The notes: generated by a model not told the origin, from the sequence alone. DNA of 15,533 nucleotides from Phycisphaeraceae bacterium (GCA_016763955.1 JAESSU010000175.1:1-15533); one strand, 5' to 3'; shown: positions 1 to 7,252, counted from the first letter of the stretch. A program made the numbers and translations.

Positions 1-1
1 C

Positions 2-253
2 CACCCGACATTGGCAGTTGCAGAGCTAATGCGTTTGCTGATGGATGATTATCACTTAAGTTGGAAAAAGGCGTGGAGTATTACGACAAATACTATGGCG
101 TATACCAATCATACGCTCCTACCAGAAGCATTGGAAAAATGGCCAGTGCGCTTAATGGGCGAGTTATTGCCGCGTCTAAGCAACCTGCTAGCTCCTTATC
201 CAAAATTTGATAGGCACGGGGGAGCTTTTTTTGATCATCAAACAATGCAATAG
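2..253 (+). pseudogene. glgP: Glycogen phosphorylase, internal fragment
   Basis: The frame is open from base 2 and has no start in the window. Its first ~58 residues ([13 protein letters not shown]..., [21 protein letters not shown], then ELLPR) match the conserved core of glycogen/starch/maltodextrin phosphorylase (GT35), which releases glucose-1-phosphate from alpha-glucans in the cytosol. Family members continue after LLPR with a H-x-x-I-I-Y-E-I-N segment. Here the match stops at about base 175, and the remaining residues ([12 protein letters not shown]... to the stop at 251-253) are the antisense of another gene fragment (see 160-311). Hundreds of C-terminal residues, including the pyridoxal-phosphate lysine, are therefore missing. 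The identity of the fragment is secure. Whether the break is genomic or an assembly/amplification chimera cannot be told from the sequence. Confidence 0.85.
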
Positions 254-311
254 CGATTGCCTGAGGTGCAGATTGGGACACTGCTGAACTAAGGGTGATT
301 TTTTGATACAT
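160..311 (-). pseudogene. pepA: Leucyl aminopeptidase (M17), N-terminal fragment
   Basis: Reading the minus strand from the ATG at 311 gives MYQKITLSSAVSQSAP, then [16 protein letters not shown], then [15 protein letters not shown]. This resembles the start of the N-terminal domain of M17 leucyl/cytosol aminopeptidases (hydrophobic strand, G/D-rich turn, LDK.L.G.L.AAI.R). GGAG lies about 10 bases upstream of the ATG, and an in-frame TTG at 326 is a less likely start. The match ends near base 160; beyond it the frame only reads the antisense of glgP. The zinc-binding catalytic domain is absent, so no active enzyme can be made. The assignment rests on about 50 residues of a weakly conserved domain and is therefore only moderately certain. 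Confidence 0.6.
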
Positions 312-433
312 CAATGATGTCTCCAAGGACTTACTTTAAAACGTAGAGAATAATCGCCAGAGCCCTTTTCCGCCAAGTCACAATGCCCCTGAGCCGTTAC
401 AATGTGATGCCATTGTTTATTTTGGGATCAAAA

Positions 434-1273
434 ATGGAACTGGATTATTCAACTTTCCTACAACTTAGTGTCCTACTACCCGCAAGCTTACTTGCGGTCA
501 TTGTCCTCTATAAACGTGGACTTTTAAGTAAGAAATCGTTAAATAACCGCCCGATTTACCCGTTAGGCATTGAGGGAATTGACCTTGCGATAGGCATGTT
601 ACTGATCCTGCTGGGCATGGTATTCGCATCGCAAGTAGGTGCAAATTTAAAGGGTGATGAGGCAACCGCTTTCCAAAAAGCAATCGTTCAATTGATGATG
701 CAGTTTTGCAGCTTCGGGCCGTTGATGGTCTACGTCGCTTACAAAATCATATCGACCCAACATCGTTTGGGGGACTTTGGGTTGTCCTTACATAAGCCCA
801 TTCATTGGCAAATGGGGGTCTGGTCAGCAATCTTGTGTATTCCGATTCTCATGAGTCTTAGCGCTTTGGTTGGGCTGGTCTCCATTTTGTTCCATTTCCC
901 AACGCCTGAAATAGCACATGAACTACTTGAAACCATCAGTCAAACCAAAGATGTCTCGACTTTGATTGCGTTACTAAGTAGTGCCATCATCGTTGCCCCT
1001 TTGATTGAAGAATTTGTGTTTCGCGGTTTTTTACAACATTGCATGCGCGATATTATTTCAGCAAAAACCCCTTGGGTGAATATCATTCTCTGTAGTCTGA
1101 TTTTTGCCAGTGTTCATATCGGCGCGGCACAATGGCAAACCATGCCCGCGTTATTTACCCTTGGCTGCATCCTTGGCTGGATGTATGAACGCACCGCAAG
1201 TCTCTGGCCATGCATCATCTTGCATGCGATCTTTAATGCTCTAAATATTAGCATCGTCCTGCTACTGATGTGA
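434..1273 (+). CDS. CPBP family intramembrane metalloprotease
   Basis: This is a polytopic membrane protein of about 279 residues with the three signature motifs of the CPBP (Abi/Rce1-like, PF02517) family. These are EExxxR (LIEEFVFRGF, E192/E193/R197 from this start), a histidine in FASVHIG (H228), and HxxxN (HAIFNAL, H264/N268). The motifs lie in C-terminal membrane helices and form the metal/catalytic site. Relatives process prenylated proteins, bacteriocin precursors or regulatory proteins; the substrate here is unknown. Hydrophobic helices are visible at about residues 7-24, 50-66, 80-105 and 130-155, and throughout the C-terminal third. I chose the ATG at 434 because the hydrophobic N-terminus begins there and GGGA lies upstream. 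ATGs at 383 and 407 are in frame and would add up to 17 residues. The gene stands alone, 27 bp tail to tail with the AraC gene, with no obvious terminator between them. Confidence 0.85.
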   Translation: MELDYSTFLQLSVLLPASLLAVIVLYKRGLLSKKSLNNRPIYPLGIEGIDLAIGMLLILLGMVFASQVGANLKGDEATAFQKAIVQLMMQFCSFGPLMVYVAYKIISTQHRLGDFGLSLHKPIHWQMGVWSAILCIPILMSLSALVGLVSILFHFPTPEIAHELLETISQTKDVSTLIALLSSAIIVAPLIEEFVFRGFLQHCMRDIISAKTPWVNIILCSLIFASVHIGAAQWQTMPALFTLGCILGWMYERTASLWPCIILHAIFNALNISIVLLLM

Positions 1274-1300
1274 CCGTTGGACACTTTAAAAAAACTGCAT

Positions 1301-2083
1301 TTATCGAAACCATCGAGGGCCATGACCGTAGGCTTGGTGAAGCAATTTATTTAGACGTTGCAGATCAGGCATGCCAACCTGTGAGGCAATGGCTTTGGCG
1401 GGTTGCGTGGTGTGTTCAAGCAGATGCCTTGCTCGCTGTGCGCGCCTTGCTTGCACATATGCGACAATCGTCATCTGATGATGTTTACGAAACAAACGCC
1501 CTAGGTACGCATGTGAAATTTCGGTGACATCCGTCAATTCCTCAATGCGGAATGACTCATTAAGGTTTAGCTCGATCCACGCCATGGCTCGCTGAAGAAT
1601 TGGATCGACAGTGGGACTTTTTCGAGTTGCTCGATCACGCAGATCCCATAGTAGAGTCCAGAGTATAGCCGAGGATTTGGGACTACTTGGAGCTGCAATA
1701 ATTGCTTCCATTTGATCACGCCACCGTCCTAAATCATCTTTGACTAAGGTCACCACCGACATCTTCAAACCGTTACCTGACGTGTGTTTTGGGGATCGGA
1801 AATGAGAGCCGAGCAATTCACAAGGCTTATCCCATTCGTAAGTGGATCGCTGGCCCGCTGGCGTGAGACTGACATCACCAGGTTGCAGTTGATACGTCTG
1901 TCCTTGCACTGAAAATTGCGTAGAACTCAGATACAGATGAATCGCCCACAGGTCATGCAACACATAACTATCGCGTCGCCGTTGCTGACCATGTATCGAT
2001 GCTGAGGCATAAATAACCTGCGGCGGGGTGTCGAGGGGCATCTGACAGGTCATATTTCCATCATGAGTATCATTTTCGACCAC
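1301..2083 (-). CDS. AraC-family transcriptional regulator (cupin sensor + HTH)
   Basis: A 260-residue protein with typical AraC architecture. Residues ~25-100 form a cupin-like sensor (LQPGDVSLTPAGQRSTYEW is the usual 'GD.....p...H' strand pair). Residues ~160-260 form the double helix-turn-helix DNA-binding domain (IEELTDVTEISHAYLGRLFRK and a degenerate second HTH ending YGHGPRWFR in place of the common P..(Y/F)R). It is divergent from the PhyH/UroD pair, the classic position for a local, ligand-responsive activator. The sensed ligand cannot be read from sequence but is likely a substrate of that pair. The longest frame starts with GTG at 2083 with no clear ribosome site. The in-frame ATG at 2053, preceded by a GGAA, is a reasonable alternative start. 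The second HTH (VGMPDLQRLNKLL) departs from the usual 'vGF.d.s.F...F' consensus (F to M and F to L), so binding may be atypical. Confidence 0.88.
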   Translation of the reverse strand: MVENDTHDGNMTCQMPLDTPPQVIYASASIHGQQRRRDSYVLHDLWAIHLYLSSTQFSVQGQTYQLQPGDVSLTPAGQRSTYEWDKPCELLGSHFRSPKHTSGNGLKMSVVTLVKDDLGRWRDQMEAIIAAPSSPKSSAILWTLLWDLRDRATRKSPTVDPILQRAMAWIELNLNESFRIEELTDVTEISHAYLGRLFRKHHQMTIVAYVQARRAQRARHLLEHTTQPAKAIASQVGMPDLQRLNKLLHQAYGHGPRWFR

Positions 2084-2137
2084 TTATTCACCAATCTAGA
2101 CAATTGTTTTATTTGATTTACCGTGCATAATTATGAA

Positions 2138-2163
2138 GTCAAAGTTTAAGACTGTCAATTTAA
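2138..2163 (+). promoter_or_regulatory. Candidate AraC operator, direct repeat GTCAA..TTTAA
   Basis: GTCAAAGTTTAA (2138-2149) and GTCAATTTAA (2154-2163) form an imperfect direct repeat whose starts are 16 bp apart. It lies in the 107-bp divergent gap between the AraC gene and the PhyH gene, 28-53 bp before the PhyH start. AraC-type regulators usually bind paired direct half-sites next to the -35/-10 region. That this is the operator is inference; the repeat itself is visible. Confidence 0.35.
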
Positions 2164-2190
2164 ACTACAAACCTCATAAAGGACCCCGCC

Positions 2191-3162
2191 ATGAATCAAC
2201 CCCCTAAGCCCTTTTTACTGTCGCCGGCTCAGCGAGAGCAATTTGAGACAGAAGGTTATCTAGTGATCGAAAACTTGCTCGATGACGCAGTGCTAGACCC
2301 TGTCATCGCAGAGATATCAGAGCAAGTTGATCAACACGCCCAGCGACTTTATGAAGAGGGGAAGCTTTCAAGCTTGTACGAGGAGTATGACTTTTCTCAT
2401 CGCCTAGCCATGATCAGCAGTGAAACGGATGTCATTGCCAAGGCAATTTGGGGCGGCACGCTCAACGGCGAAGCGATCTTCAACTTAATTCGAAACCCCA
2501 GACTACTGGACATGGTCGAAGCCTTCACCGGCCCGGAACTCATCGCCTCTAGCGTGTACCGCCTGCGTCCAAAAATTCCTAACTACAACTTCGGTGCAGT
2601 TCCCTGGCATCAGGACTCAGGTTACTTCGAGCCGTTTTGTGACAAGGCGTTGGTGATGACGTTTTGGATTCCACTGGTCGATGCCAACGAGGAGAACGGC
2701 TGCTTATGGGTACTCCCACGATCGCATCACAGCGAGGTGTTGCCTCATCGTTGGCGTAAAGAGGGATACCTAGTCATTGATGAAAAAAATCTACCTGCGG
2801 ATCAACAACCCGTCTGCTGTCCGGTTCCTAAAGGCGGAGCGTTACTGTTGCACAATCGCATCCCCCACGTTAGCTATGAAAATAAAACTGATGCAGTGCG
2901 ATGGTCAATGGACCTGCGTTACCAAAGTGCTGCCTCACCGACTAATGCGCCAATCAGCAAATTGCCTGGCGAACAACTCCCCCGTGGCAGTAGTGCCGCA
3001 GAGCCAGATTATATTCCACCAGCTTGCTATCCCCCCGAAGCAGACTTCCTCGTACGAAGTAAGCTCCGTTCCAATGAAGTGGTCACTGATCATCAACAAT
3101 TTGCCCGCATCCGTGACCAACACATCAATCGCCCAGTGACTGATCGCTGGAGCCACGAATAA
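2191..3162 (+). CDS. Phytanoyl-CoA dioxygenase (PhyH) family Fe(II)/2-oxoglutarate oxygenase
   Basis: A 323-residue, probably cytosolic non-haem iron oxygenase. The facial triad is visible: H140 and D142 in PWHQDSGYF, H226 in RIPHVSYEN, and the 2-oxoglutarate-binding arginine R237 in AVRWSMDLRYQ. The family hydroxylates small organic substrates with O2 and 2-oxoglutarate, giving succinate and CO2. Phytanoyl-CoA is only the founding substrate, and planctomycete members are very diverse. AAAGGA (2178-2183), 7 bases before the ATG, is a good ribosome site. Only 29 bp separate it from the UroD-like gene, so they form one operon, facing the AraC gene. A catabolic role (oxidative demethylation or ring/side-chain hydroxylation of an imported compound) is an inference from this context. 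The reading frame is intact. Confidence 0.88.
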   Translation: MNQPPKPFLLSPAQREQFETEGYLVIENLLDDAVLDPVIAEISEQVDQHAQRLYEEGKLSSLYEEYDFSHRLAMISSETDVIAKAIWGGTLNGEAIFNLIRNPRLLDMVEAFTGPELIASSVYRLRPKIPNYNFGAVPWHQDSGYFEPFCDKALVMTFWIPLVDANEENGCLWVLPRSHHSEVLPHRWRKEGYLVIDEKNLPADQQPVCCPVPKGGALLLHNRIPHVSYENKTDAVRWSMDLRYQSAASPTNAPISKLPGEQLPRGSSAAEPDYIPPACYPPEADFLVRSKLRSNEVVTDHQQFARIRDQHINRPVTDRWSHE

Positions 3163-3191
3163 GACCGTTTAAATCAATCAAAGGAAAAACC

Positions 3192-4295
3192 ATGCCTGCT
3201 CACATTGTTACACCGCTCACCAGTCGTCAACGCATGACGCGAATGCTCCAGCGACAAGACCACGATCGCATTCCCCGTCATGATGGCTACTGGCCGGAAA
3301 CCATCGCTCGTTGGAATCAAGAAGGTTTTGAGGGCGACGCAGAGACTGCCTTGCAGCGACTAGGCGGTGACGTGGCACAAATCGTATGTGCTTGGCCACG
3401 TCCCTTTCCTGGCAGTGAAAAAATCCTCGAAGAAGATGAAAAAACCAAAGTCGTCCAAGATGATATGGGGCAGGTCAAACGTGTTTGGAAGGACCGATGG
3501 GGCACGCCGGAGCATATTGGTTTTGGCTGTGATGGGCCGGCTAAGTGGTATGAAATATATAAGCCTGCATGACTGTCTGCCCAGCCAAGCTTTGCCAGTA
3601 AACTAGAAGAAGTATTAACCCGATGGCGAGTGAAGGACAGCCAAGAAAAGTTCTGCGCCCTCAATGGGATCGAATCATTCGAAGCGATGCGACAACTCGT
3701 CGGTGATGAAGTCCTTTTGATGGCCATGGCAGAAGACCCCGAGTGGGTCGTGGATATGTCCAACACCTATACGGACCTAATTTTGCGTGAATGGCAAATC
3801 CTTTTAAAGACAGGCATCCGCGCTGATGCCGTGTGGGTCTTCGGTGATGTGGGTTACAACCGTGGCCCATTTTTTTCACTCAACATGTATCGCCAATTGA
3901 TTCAGCCGGATCACCAGCGACTCGTACGCTTTGCTCACGAACACAACATGAAGTTCATCTACCACACCGATGGTGATGTGAGAACGCTAATCGATGCCTT
4001 TGTCGAAAACGGCTACGACTGCATCCAACCCATGGAAGCCAAGGCCAACATGGATGTGCGTAAGCTTGCACCACAATACGGTGATCGCTTATCGTTCTTT
4101 GGCAACATCGATATGACTGTGGCGGGCAAAAATGACCGCGATGCATTAGAGCATGAAGTAACCAGCAAACTTGCAGCAGGTATGGTGAATCATGGTTACG
4201 CTTACCACTCTGATCATTCCGTTCCGCCGGGCGTGAGTTGGCCGACGTATCAATGGCTCATCGAGCTATTGGACAAATACGGCAGGTACGAATGA
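3192..4295 (+). pseudogene. UroD/MtaA-like protein (COG0407), interrupted by in-frame TGA
   Basis: The single frame of 368 codons matches a UroD-fold family protein (uroporphyrinogen decarboxylase / cobalamin methyltransferase MtaA-like) except for a TGA at codon 127 (3570-3572). Homology runs through it without any frame change: before it DGPAKWYEIYKPA, after it a spacer then EKFCALNGIESFEAM. The conserved FIYHTDGDV, CIQPMEAKANMDVRKLAP, LSFFGNIDMTV and YAYHSDHSVPPGVSW segments all follow the TGA. A ribosome site AAGGA (3181-3185) precedes the ATG. True UroD decarboxylates porphyrinogens and MtaA/MtbA move methyl groups to coenzyme M; this subgroup (HTDGD in place of the zinc-binding H-x-C motif) has no settled function and commonly sits beside PhyH genes. 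The cause may be a nonsense mutation, a base-call error, or less likely recoding. Family alignment suggests Leu (TTA) at this codon, one base away. GTG at 3630 is the first obvious restart. Confidence 0.8.
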
Positions 4296-4310
4296 CCGAC
4301 AAAAAAAGAG

Positions 4311-5150
4311 TTAACCTGGCGTTTGAAACTCAGTGAGACATCTTGCTGCATCGGCTAGTAGCACTCGGCTAACACCGACTAGGCCGTACGCTTTGGCATC
4401 ATGAATCTGCTGTATTGCAAACATATGAGTCTGCGAAGACCAGAGAAATCCAAATACGCCCCAGGGTTCTGATGTGCAGTGATCTGGCTGTGTGTGATAC
4501 AGGTGATACAACGCGATCTGTTCAATGCGTTGTGCCCATGGGGTATTTTGCACAAGCAAGGCCGCATTGGTAAGGGCATGTATGCCTAGCAGTTCACGGT
4601 AAGTCCACCCGTCTAACGATTCTTCTGGGTCTTGTTTCGTCAGTGGATTGTCAGGCACAATACGGTCAACAATTTGCTGGATCACTGCCATGGCTAGCTC
4701 GATATCACCATCGATATGTCGCAAGGTTCCCATCAATAGCAGACAGCTAGCTTGCCAAAGCACGATCTCTGTGGACATGTGCGGTGGGGGTGTGTTTCGA
4801 TAAATTTCGATCTGGCGAAGGGGGGTAGCAAGCTGATCAAATTGCAGTGTTAGATGATCCCAGATGCTGTCGGGTAAATTAAGATAACGCTTTTTAAACG
4901 CAGCAAGATGCACATGTAAAGTAAGTAGCGGGTAAACTGGACGCTTGGGTAATGAAGTGATTGATTGCCCCGCAGCGAGATTGGCTAACCCGTCGATGAG
5001 CGTCTGATAGCTATCGGGGTTGTCCTGAATCATTAGTTTTGAGACGGTGACTAGGGCCTTTAGATCATCAGGAATGTTATCATTATTGGGGGTATCATTG
5101 ACTAATTGCGTCACGGATTGAAGATATTCGCTAAAATGATGTTCTGTCAT
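4311..5150 (-). CDS. Unrecognised helical protein, 279 aa
   Basis: I do not recognise this family. The protein has no signal peptide or membrane segment. It looks largely alpha-helical and acidic at the N-terminus. Its most distinctive parts are the C-terminal half, with GWTYRELLGIHALTNAALL, the aromatic stretch SEPWGVFGFLWSSQTHMFAIQ, and LVGVSRVLLADAARCL near the end. The mix of helical repeats and conserved-looking W/H residues suggests a scaffold or a ligand-binding all-helical fold, but no catalytic motif is evident. It is convergent with the UroD-like gene (15-bp gap) and divergent from the Rieske gene with only 30 bp between start codons, so the two promoters must overlap each other or the coding regions. 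Codon use resembles its neighbours. The ATG at 5150 gives the full frame. Confidence 0.7.
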   Translation of the reverse strand: MTEHHFSEYLQSVTQLVNDTPNNDNIPDDLKALVTVSKLMIQDNPDSYQTLIDGLANLAAGQSITSLPKRPVYPLLTLHVHLAAFKKRYLNLPDSIWDHLTLQFDQLATPLRQIEIYRNTPPPHMSTEIVLWQASCLLLMGTLRHIDGDIELAMAVIQQIVDRIVPDNPLTKQDPEESLDGWTYRELLGIHALTNAALLVQNTPWAQRIEQIALYHLYHTQPDHCTSEPWGVFGFLWSSQTHMFAIQQIHDAKAYGLVGVSRVLLADAARCLTEFQTPG

Positions 5151-5180
5151 AATATCGATATCCTAAGGAACAAAAGCATC

Positions 5181-5489
5181 ATGGCCAACTGGCATCCCAC
5201 TATCAACGAAACTGAACTTACAGATCAAGCCCCGCAAGCTGTGATGGTCGAAGGCGAATCCATCGTGTTATGTAAGCATAATGGCCAAGTGCAAGCTTTT
5301 GTCAATAGCTGCCCGCATGCGGGCCTGCCCCTTGATGGAGGCGATGTGACCGATGGTGTTTTGACCTGTCCCTTTCATGGCTACACGTTCGATCTTTGCA
5401 GCGGCCAGAATACAGTCTTTGGGACGGATCAACCCTTAAAAAGATGCCCTGTGCGTGTTGTCGATGGCAAAGTCGAAATCGAGGCGTAA
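5181..5489 (+). CDS. Small Rieske [2Fe-2S] ferredoxin
   Basis: A 102-residue soluble protein consisting of one Rieske domain. Both cluster-binding boxes are present: C-P-H-A-G (C44, H46) and C-P-F-H-G-Y (C63, H66), ligands for a 2Fe-2S cluster held by two Cys and two His. It resembles the ferredoxin components of aromatic-ring dioxygenases and the NirD/biphenyl ferredoxin group, which carry single electrons between a reductase and an oxygenase. No oxygenase alpha subunit or reductase gene is next to it. A link to the upstream PhyH oxygenase is possible but unsupported, since PhyH enzymes need no ferredoxin. The ATG at 5181 is chosen over an upstream in-frame codon (5106) because it follows TAAGGAA and starts at the domain edge. 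Confidence 0.9.
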   Translation: MANWHPTINETELTDQAPQAVMVEGESIVLCKHNGQVQAFVNSCPHAGLPLDGGDVTDGVLTCPFHGYTFDLCSGQNTVFGTDQPLKRCPVRVVDGKVEIEA

Positions 5490-5572
5490 AAAAATAGTCG
5501 CAATCATTACAAATATCGCACCTTAATTAAAACCACCCACTACCCAAAATTTTCACCCATATCGGATTATCC

Positions 5573-6949
5573 ATGCTTGAAGATGTTCTGAGTTATCTTG
5601 ATACACAACACCAGCCCGCAGTGGATCGTCTAATCGACCTGCTGAAAATACCTAGCGTCAGTACGGACTCTGTCTACACGTCGGATGTCCGTAAGGCTGC
5701 GGTGTGGGTTGATCGTCATCTTCAGGAAGCAGGGTTGCATTCAGAGATTCATGAAACTGCGGGGCATCCGATTGTGTTTGCAACCAATGATGATGCTCCC
5801 AAAGACGCGCCTCATATTCTCTATTACGGCCATTATGATGTGCAGCCACCGGACCCTTTGGATAAATGGAATTCGCCGCCGTTTGAGCCTGTGATCAAAA
5901 ATAACGCAGTCGTCGCACGGGGGGCTTCGGATGACAAAGGACAGGTCTGCTGCATCATTGAAGCATTGATGGCATGGAAAAAAGTTCATGGCAAAATCCC
6001 CGTCCGCATCACCGTCCTTATCGAAGGCGAAGAAGAATGCGGCTCAGGTTCATTGCATAACTTTGTCGTGGAAAACCGTGATAAACTCAAAGCAGACGTC
6101 TGCGTGATTTCAGACACCACCATGTGGAACCAAGACACCGTTGCCATCACATACGGCTTACGTGGCTTGCTTTATTTTGACATCAAACTCCATGGCCCCA
6201 GTCGTGATCTGCACTCTGGAATGTATGGCGGGATTCTGGCTAACCCATGCAATGAATTAACTCATGTGCTAGGCAAACTCTTTGATGAAAACCATCGCGT
6301 CACCATCCCCGGTTTTTATGACAATGTTCAGCCCATCTCCGAAAAAGAGCAGCAGCAATGGAACCAACTGACATTTGATGAAATGACCGACTGCTTATCA
6401 CCCGTGGGCGTGACACAACCTCATGGCGAAGCTGGATTCACCACATTGCAACGCCGTTGGGCAAGGCCCGCGTGCGATATCAATGGCATGTATGGAGGCT
6501 ATGGCGGTGAAGGAGCCAGGACCGTCATCCCAAGTTTTGCAGGGGCCAAAGTCAGCTTCAGACTGGCTGCGAATCAGTGTCCAGATCGCATTGGCGTGCT
6601 TTTTGAGCAGTGGCTTCATAGCCATGATACGCATGGTTGCCGCTGGGAAATTACGAATTTTGGCGGGGCCGTGCCGGTGGCAGTATCACAAAATTCTCCC
6701 TACATGACCGCCGCTGCCAAAGCGATTACCGTAAGCAGTGGCAAAGAGCCCGTTCTAATCCGTGAAGGGGCTACCATCCCCGTCGTCGGTCAGTTTAAAC
6801 AGGACCTTGGGCTTGATAGTTTGCTCATTGGTTTTGGCCTGATAGATGACCATATTCATTCGCCTAATGAGCGGTTTAATTTAGATTGTTTTAAGTTAGG
6901 TTGCCGAACACACGCAGCCCTGATCGCCGAGTTTGCGAATCTTAAATGA
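5573..6949 (+). CDS. M20 family dipeptidase (CNDP/PepV-like metallopeptidase)
   Basis: A 458-residue cytosolic zinc peptidase. M20 metal and catalytic residues are all visible: H87 and D89 in YYGHYDVQP, D120/D121 in GASDDKGQ, E153/E154 in IEGEEECGSGS (general base and metal ligand), D181 in ISDTTMW, and H429 in DDHIHSPNE. The insert between (residues ~195-380) is the lid/dimerisation domain, with HSGMYGG and the NGMYGGYGGEGARTVIP segment typical of the carnosinase-like dipeptidase group. It probably hydrolyses dipeptides or N-acyl amino acids. The length is normal for the family and the frame is intact. The ATG at 5573 has no Shine-Dalgarno sequence (preceding bases ATCGGATTATCC). The gene is 83 bp downstream of the Rieske gene and may be transcribed alone. 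A 6-bp stem with TTTT loop (6959-6974) follows the stop. Confidence 0.9.
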   Translation: MLEDVLSYLDTQHQPAVDRLIDLLKIPSVSTDSVYTSDVRKAAVWVDRHLQEAGLHSEIHETAGHPIVFATNDDAPKDAPHILYYGHYDVQPPDPLDKWNSPPFEPVIKNNAVVARGASDDKGQVCCIIEALMAWKKVHGKIPVRITVLIEGEEECGSGSLHNFVVENRDKLKADVCVISDTTMWNQDTVAITYGLRGLLYFDIKLHGPSRDLHSGMYGGILANPCNELTHVLGKLFDENHRVTIPGFYDNVQPISEKEQQQWNQLTFDEMTDCLSPVGVTQPHGEAGFTTLQRRWARPACDINGMYGGYGGEGARTVIPSFAGAKVSFRLAANQCPDRIGVLFEQWLHSHDTHGCRWEITNFGGAVPVAVSQNSPYMTAAAKAITVSSGKEPVLIREGATIPVVGQFKQDLGLDSLLIGFGLIDDHIHSPNERFNLDCFKLGCRTHAALIAEFANLK

Positions 6950-6958
6950 GAAACTTCA

Positions 6959-6974
6959 CGGTCGTTTTCGACCG
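6959..6974. other. Perfect hairpin after the M20 peptidase gene
   Basis: CGGTCG-TTTT-CGACCG, a 6-bp perfect stem 9 bp beyond the peptidase stop codon. It lacks a T tract on either strand, so it is a weak candidate for a terminator or the outer end of the structured region that follows. Confidence 0.4.
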
Positions 6975-6995
6975 GGCGCGCTTTACATATCATTG

Positions 6996-7030
6996 GCAGG
7001 GTTGATTGAAGCTTTTTGAAAGTCAAGGTG
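6996..7030 (+). repeat. Imperfect 35-bp direct repeat, copy 1
   Basis: Matches 7218-7252 at 29 of 35 positions; both start GCAGG and share TGATTGAA, CTTT, TGAAAG and CAAG blocks. Five of the six differences are transitions. Each copy contains a small stem TTGA..CTTT/AAAG..(T/C)CAA. The copies are 222 bp apart and flank the strongest stems of this gene-free region. Confidence 0.7.
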
Positions 7031-7038
7031 TCTTTACA

Positions 7039-7175
7039 GCCAAGCCGGGCAAACGTATGTCCTGTGAATTGTCTTGGCGAGCCGTGTCGACACGAGATTG
7101 ACCGCAGGAATCCTTCGGCTTCCCGCGGCTTTCCCCATATTTCAGACAAAAGCCGCAGGAAGTGACGCAGTCAAT
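7039..7175 (-). ncRNA. Candidate structured RNA (minus strand)
   Basis: There is no protein gene between 6950 and 7356, but strong nested pairing exists. P1 is 7097-7105 with 7167-7175 (9 bp). Inside it P2 is 7119-7132 with 7149-7162 (14 bp, 16-nt loop). P3 is 7039-7044 with 7073-7078 (GCCAAG/CTTGGC), and 7083-7094 is a perfect palindrome CGTGTCGACACG. P1 and P2 each have one pair that is C×A on the plus strand but G·U on the minus strand, which favours transcription of the minus strand. A second hairpin, 7102-7128, uses parts of both P1 and P2 and so would be mutually exclusive with them, as in a switch. I matched none of RNase P, tmRNA, SRP RNA or known riboswitch cores. Promoter and ends are not defined; it could instead be a decayed repeat element. 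Confidence 0.3.
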
Positions 7176-7217
7176 TCCTACGGGGATCGGTGGCAGATGA
7201 TTATGCAAAATACTCTT

Positions 7218-7252
7218 GCAGGACTGATTGAAACTTTCTGAAAGCCAAGTTG
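7218..7252 (+). repeat. Imperfect 35-bp direct repeat, copy 2
   Basis: Second copy of the 6996-7030 repeat (29 of 35 identical). Its outer stem pair is A×C on the plus strand but G·U on the minus strand. The TGCAA/TTGCA inverted repeat at about 7204-7220 lies directly next to it. No tandem array or spacer series is present, so this is not a CRISPR. Confidence 0.7.

Noticed and set aside
383..433. Longer N-terminus for the CPBP protease
   Set aside because: In-frame ATGs exist at 383 and 407 but have no ribosome site, and the extra residues look unlike the family start; kept only as an alternative.
3573..3615. Selenocysteine insertion element after the in-frame TGA
   Set aside because: I could not draw a stable stem-loop at the right distance with the usual apical features; the TGA is not at a Cys-like position.
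6996..7252. CRISPR array suggested by the repeated 35-bp element
   Set aside because: Only two imperfect copies, 222 bp apart, with no regular spacers and no cas genes.
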